A stretch of DNA of 64,000 bases. Source: an uncultured Lachnospiraceae bacterium. GTDB taxonomy: Bacteria > Bacillota > Clostridia > Lachnospirales > Lachnospiraceae. Location: positions 1 to 64,000 of the forward strand of contig CAJUAE010000009.1 in assembly GCA_910583965.1 (NCBI GenBank), given 5' to 3'. This document shows, piece after piece, positions 60,905 through 64,000 of the stretch. The notes beneath the pieces are model-generated. The model did no database searches. It was not told where the DNA came from and worked only from the letters and a program-made list of their open reading frames with translations. The stretch's first letter is position 1. Every line of letters starts with the position of its first letter. A program made the position numbers and the translations under genes.

Positions 60905-62011
60905 TTAAGCAATCGGTGGCATAGTGCTGCGTTTTATCGCAAGTTGCCAAGGGAATTTTTGTGAAGAAACTGATGTTCCTTGAATTAAATGAATAATAGA
61001 TTCAGCAGCAATGATTCCCATATCTTGTTTTTCTTGAGAATAGTGTGTGATTTGCACAGCGCTTAAGTCGCTAAGGTAAGAGCAGTCAAAACAGACCACG
61101 CTCATATCTTCAGGAACACGCAGATTACGATGAGTTAGCTCTTTAATCAGCCAGTAGGCAATCTCATCATTGCAACAGACAATAGCTGTGACCGTCTTTA
61201 GCTGTCTTGCAATAAAATCAGACAAAAATTTTGTATCTTGCTGTCGCTGCAATGCAACAAGCTGGTGGGTGTCAAAACTGCAGAGATTGTCTTCACAGGA
61301 CAAAAGTTGTGCATCTCGCAGGGCAGACAAAAGTCCAAAACGCTGTTCGGTGCTCTGCACATCATCAGCATTGAAGATGCCGCCTATTTTTTGATGTTCC
61401 AGTGAGATAAGATACTTTCCTAGAGCGTACCCGCCATTATAATTGTCGTCCTTAATAGATGGAATATTAGGCAAGTTGCTGTAACTTCCACGAAAAAACA
61501 AAATAGCAATATTTTGCTGGGCCAGACGTTGATACAGGTCATAATTCGGTGTTGGAAAGTTAGTCTTACAGCCTTCACTCAAAATTCCGCGCACAGGAGT
61601 CTTGTCATTTTCTAGTAAAAACTCTAATATTTCTCGTTCTTTGGAAATTTGATTTTCTGTAACATAGACCGTCCACGAAAATCCATGTTTTTGTAGTGTT
61701 GCGCACAAATCCGCAAGGAGTCGCGGATAAATGTATTCGGTATTGGAGTGAACTAGAATCGCAATTTGGTTTGCTCCTTTTGGGTTTAGATTTGCGACAG
61801 CATAGGATCCACTTCCTTGACGCTTTTGTATTAAATGCTCCTCCTCTAAGATAGAGAGCGCTTTTCTAACTGTTTGACGGCTGACATGGTAAATTTGGCA
61901 AAGTACGGCTTCTGTTGGAAGCTGGTAGACAGTGTTAGAATTATTTTCATATAGATTTTTTTGAATTAAGCTTTTGAGTTGACTGGCAAGTTGAATATAT
62001 TTTGCGGACAT
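60905..62011 (-). CDS. GntR-LacI hybrid repressor (AraR-like)
   Basis: The 368-residue protein has an N-terminal GntR winged helix (about 1-70, YQLPTEAVLCQIYHVSRQTVRKALSILEEEHLIQKRQGSGSY) and a LacI-type periplasmic-binding-protein effector domain (about 80-368). The arrangement is that of AraR, the arabinose repressor of Bacillus. It should repress a sugar operon and be relieved by a sugar. The adjacent MglBAC and sensor genes suggest a hexose or pentose inducer, but the target cannot be told. The start at 62011 has AGAGGAG upstream. Confidence 0.93.
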   Translation of the reverse strand: MSAKYIQLASQLKSLIQKNLYENNSNTVYQLPTEAVLCQIYHVSRQTVRKALSILEEEHLIQKRQGSGSYAVANLNPKGANQIAILVHSNTEYIYPRLLADLCATLQKHGFSWTVYVTENQISKEREILEFLLENDKTPVRGILSEGCKTNFPTPNYDLYQRLAQQNIAILFFRGSYSNLPNIPSIKDDNYNGGYALGKYLISLEHQKIGGIFNADDVQSTEQRFGLLSALRDAQLLSCEDNLCSFDTHQLVALQRQQDTKFLSDFIARQLKTVTAIVCCNDEIAYWLIKELTHRNLRVPEDMSVVCFDCSYLSDLSAVQITHYSQEKQDMGIIAAESIIHLIQGTSVSSQKFPWQLAIKRSTMPPIA

Positions 62012-62128
62012 GGAAAGGACTCCTCTCGCACTTCTTTGTTGTCTATTATATAATGTGCTCATAAAAAACACAAGATTTCACTAAGGAAAAGAGAAATTAC
62101 ATAATATAGAAAACTAACCAGAAAGGAA

Positions 62129-62749
62129 TTAAAGTTTTTTTTCTATTGTTTTTATAATAAGTGCGCAACAAATAAGCAATCCTCCTGTTATTCCCAGCCA
62201 CAGTTTCGGTGTAAAATTAGGAATTTGCATTGAAAATAAAAAGTAATTTCCCAATTTTTTTCCAGCGCCATAATTCAATCCATAATAGACAAGTGGTATC
62301 ATATATGCAATGATGGTGTTGTTCGTCAGCGCGGCGGTTATTATGCCAAGCGCGCCAAGAAACAAGGCATTTGCTATTGTTCCAAGAAACAGCCAGGCGG
62401 TCACATTACATTGTCGCAGACATAGATAGCCAGCAAACAAGCCAATAAAGATAATGATTAAAATAGTCGCATAGACAGTCCTAATGCAATAGACCCAATT
62501 TGTGCTGATATACTTGGAAGATACTAAATCTCGGATTGTATCGTCTTGCTCCGGCTGAAAAACAGGAGGGAGCAAGACAATGCCAATCAAGGAGACAAAC
62601 ATCTCAAGAGGGACTGCTGTCTCGATTGAATTCAAATAGGCAGTTCCAAAAAGAATTGGTGTAATTACAAGGATAACGGCAGCTACAAGAATAGACAAAG
62701 CAGACTGATGTTTTATATTGATTACTGCAATTGAAATTATTTTTTCCAT
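62129..62749 (-). CDS. ABC-2-type membrane protein, smaller subunit
   Basis: The 206-residue protein has six hydrophobic segments and no clear signal peptide, with LGTIANALFLGALGIITAALTNNTIIAYMIPLVYYGLNYGAG resembling ABC-2 permease helices. Its start overlaps the end of the larger upstream gene by 13 bases, so they are co-translated. The ATPase is not visible in the window. I do not recognise a specific family. Confidence 0.68.
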   Translation of the reverse strand: MEKIISIAVINIKHQSALSILVAAVILVITPILFGTAYLNSIETAVPLEMFVSLIGIVLLPPVFQPEQDDTIRDLVSSKYISTNWVYCIRTVYATILIIIFIGLFAGYLCLRQCNVTAWLFLGTIANALFLGALGIITAALTNNTIIAYMIPLVYYGLNYGAGKKLGNYFLFSMQIPNFTPKLWLGITGGLLICCALIIKTIEKKL

Positions 62750-64000
62750 GTGAACTTTCCTTTTCGTTTTGCTTCATAGATAATAATCGTTACAAGGACA
62801 AGTGTAATCGACAAGCCTACAAAAAGCAGGCGATTTGCGATTAGGCGTGGGAAATTATCCAAAAAGTCTTGTGTTCTAAAATAAGACTTTGTTCCAGCGT
62901 TGTGTCTTGGGGCCAGACGCAATAAAGAATAGGATGCAAAGACAGATTTTATGCCTAAGTTCACATCGATAAACCACCAGAGACCACATACCGCAACCGC
63001 GATAGGCGTATTGGTCAGTTCAGTAAGGAACATACCAATTGCGATTACCATCATTGCAGAAGGCATAAGCCAAATCAAATCATATTTTAGCGGTGCAAGA
63101 TAGTCTAATTTCATTCCCGAATACAGATGCCACATGCTACTGTTGGAAAGGTAGGATAAAAGGATAACAGGCAGCATAACCGCAGCGATAACTGCAAGGA
63201 AACGCACAAAAATAATTTTGGTACTCGACGTCTTTCGGATATAGATTAGTTCGGATATTTTTGCTCGCCGGTCCTTCATACTCATAATTACTGCCAGAAA
63301 AACTGGAAGGATAGAAAGTGCCATTACACCAGCATAATCGCTAAAAAGTCGCGCATATCCGCCCGTGAATTGGTCATAAGTTTTCACAAGTTCATACTGC
63401 TTTACGGCCTCCTCATACGTGATTGGTACATGCCCATAACCAATTAAGGATTGGGGTGCATAGTTTGAGCCACCGCCCAAAATGTTATCGACAGTCTGCA
63501 TTAAGTCTTTAAACGCTGTGTACGAAATATCTTCCCTAACCGTAAGTTGCAATTCGTTTGCAATACTATTTTCTTTGGTATTGTTGTCAATTGAGATTGT
63601 AAAGTTACCGTTATTGTTTGGCTGAGTTGTTGTGTTTTCATCAAGAACGAAAGTGTTTTCATCACTGTTGTTCGAGGAATCTTGCGCAGCGTATATTTCG
63701 TCTGCGCGCACTCCAGTAATTTTAGAGAGAATGTCCGCAATTTTTTGCTGTTTGTCATAATCTAACTTTACATATTTTATAAATCCAATTGGATAGGTCC
63801 GATACTGATTTTCACAGAATTCTGTATAGAGTGACGTAAGTGCAGCAGGCATAATCAGCTCTGGTATTTCTTCGTTTTTGATTCCATAATTTTGCGTGAC
63901 AGATTGATTGGGTACAATTACAGAATCGTTGCTAAAGTTTAATGCATCTTGAGAATTTAGGTCTATAACCATCACAGCGATAAAGAGTAGATAGGGAATA
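62737..64000 (-). CDS. Large membrane protein, ABC-2-like, start outside window
   Basis: The frame stays open to the window edge. Upstream of the first in-frame GTG/ATG the residues IPYLLFIAV form part of a membrane helix, so the true start lies beyond 64000. The fragment (about 420 residues) has an N-terminal helix, a large Asn/Asp-rich extracellular domain (about 15-200) and six C-terminal helices. It overlaps the 62129 gene by 13 bases. The pattern fits an ABC-2 permease subunit with an extracellular loop; the substrate is unknown. Confidence 0.7.
   Translation of the reverse strand, partial: IPYLLFIAVMVIDLNSQDALNFSNDSVIVPNQSVTQNYGIKNEEIPELIMPAALTSLYTEFCENQYRTYPIGFIKYVKLDYDKQQKIADILSKITGVRADEIYAAQDSSNNSDENTFVLDENTTTQPNNNGNFTISIDNNTKENSIANELQLTVREDISYTAFKDLMQTVDNILGGGSNYAPQSLIGYGHVPITYEEAVKQYELVKTYDQFTGGYARLFSDYAGVMALSILPVFLAVIMSMKDRRAKISELIYIRKTSSTKIIFVRFLAVIAAVMLPVILLSYLSNSSMWHLYSGMKLDYLAPLKYDLIWLMPSAMMVIAIGMFLTELTNTPIAVAVCGLWWFIDVNLGIKSVFASYSLLRLAPRHNAGTKSYFRTQDFLDNFPRLIANRLLFVGLSITLVLVTIIIYEAKRKGKFTWKK

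Overview
The window is a stretch of chromosome from a low-GC anaerobic Firmicute, most likely a Lachnospiraceae-type gut or rumen Clostridium relative. The grounds are the AT-rich codon use, strong AGGAGG-type ribosome sites, many GTG starts, a type I-B-like CRISPR array, YesM/YesN two-component genes, a VanW/G5-like wall protein, a PadR-FtsW pair and an Mrp/Mbh-like antiporter cluster. No rRNA, tRNA, transposase or prophage gene was recognised.

Layout. 1-2040: tail of a cas2 gene, leader, and a CRISPR array of 26 repeats. 2180-10774: an orphan gene, a MocR regulator, an unknown gene, a heterodimeric ABC exporter, a MraY-like transferase and TrmB. 10789-20395: a ten-gene cation/proton antiporter operon in the gene order of Mbh complexes, with four large antiporter-type subunits. 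20640-22405: a PadR repressor with a promoter carrying two operators, and an FtsW-like protein. 23097-28898: an SGNH hydrolase, a flavodoxin-fold reductase and a VWA / MoxR-AAA / leucine-rich-repeat cassette. 29290-30516: a membrane-anchored trigger-factor-like foldase. 31082-36891: small unknown genes, a lipase-like hydrolase, TadA, a glycosyltransferase, a DnaQ-type exonuclease. 36925-44040: VanW-family protein, AIR-synthase-like protein, Lrp regulator with aminotransferase, TrmL, and a transglutaminase-like surface protein. 44175-50743 (minus): tandem hemerythrin, FtsX-type ABC transporter, and its histidine kinase and response regulator. 51367-60896: an MglBAC-type sugar transporter with a following YesM kinase / anchored sugar-binding protein / YesN regulator set. 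60905-64000 (minus): GntR-LacI repressor and two ABC-2-like membrane proteins, the last cut by the window edge.

The intergenic spaces are unusually rich in dispersed structured repeats. At least five families can be told apart by eye. (A) A three-hairpin element with compensatory stem changes (6691, 30855). (B) An element with a 38-bp identical core, one copy inside a 221-bp inverted-repeat unit (8626, 29127). (C) An element found directly after the T-tract of rho-independent terminators (9811, 20565, 22593, 31963, 44089, 56180). (D) A hairpin-pair element, tandem upstream of the lrp gene (39947, 50935, 52672). (E) A palindrome around CCGCC/GGCGG (8587, 9913).

The most testable observations are: two pairs of related CRISPR spacers that together suggest a TTAR-type PAM; the covarying repeat RNA; the strict terminator association of family C; the VWA-MoxR-LRR cassette, whose VWA protein lacks the metallopeptidase glutamate; and the antiporter operon, which has an Mbh-like order but no hydrogenase or NuoB/C/D-type genes.
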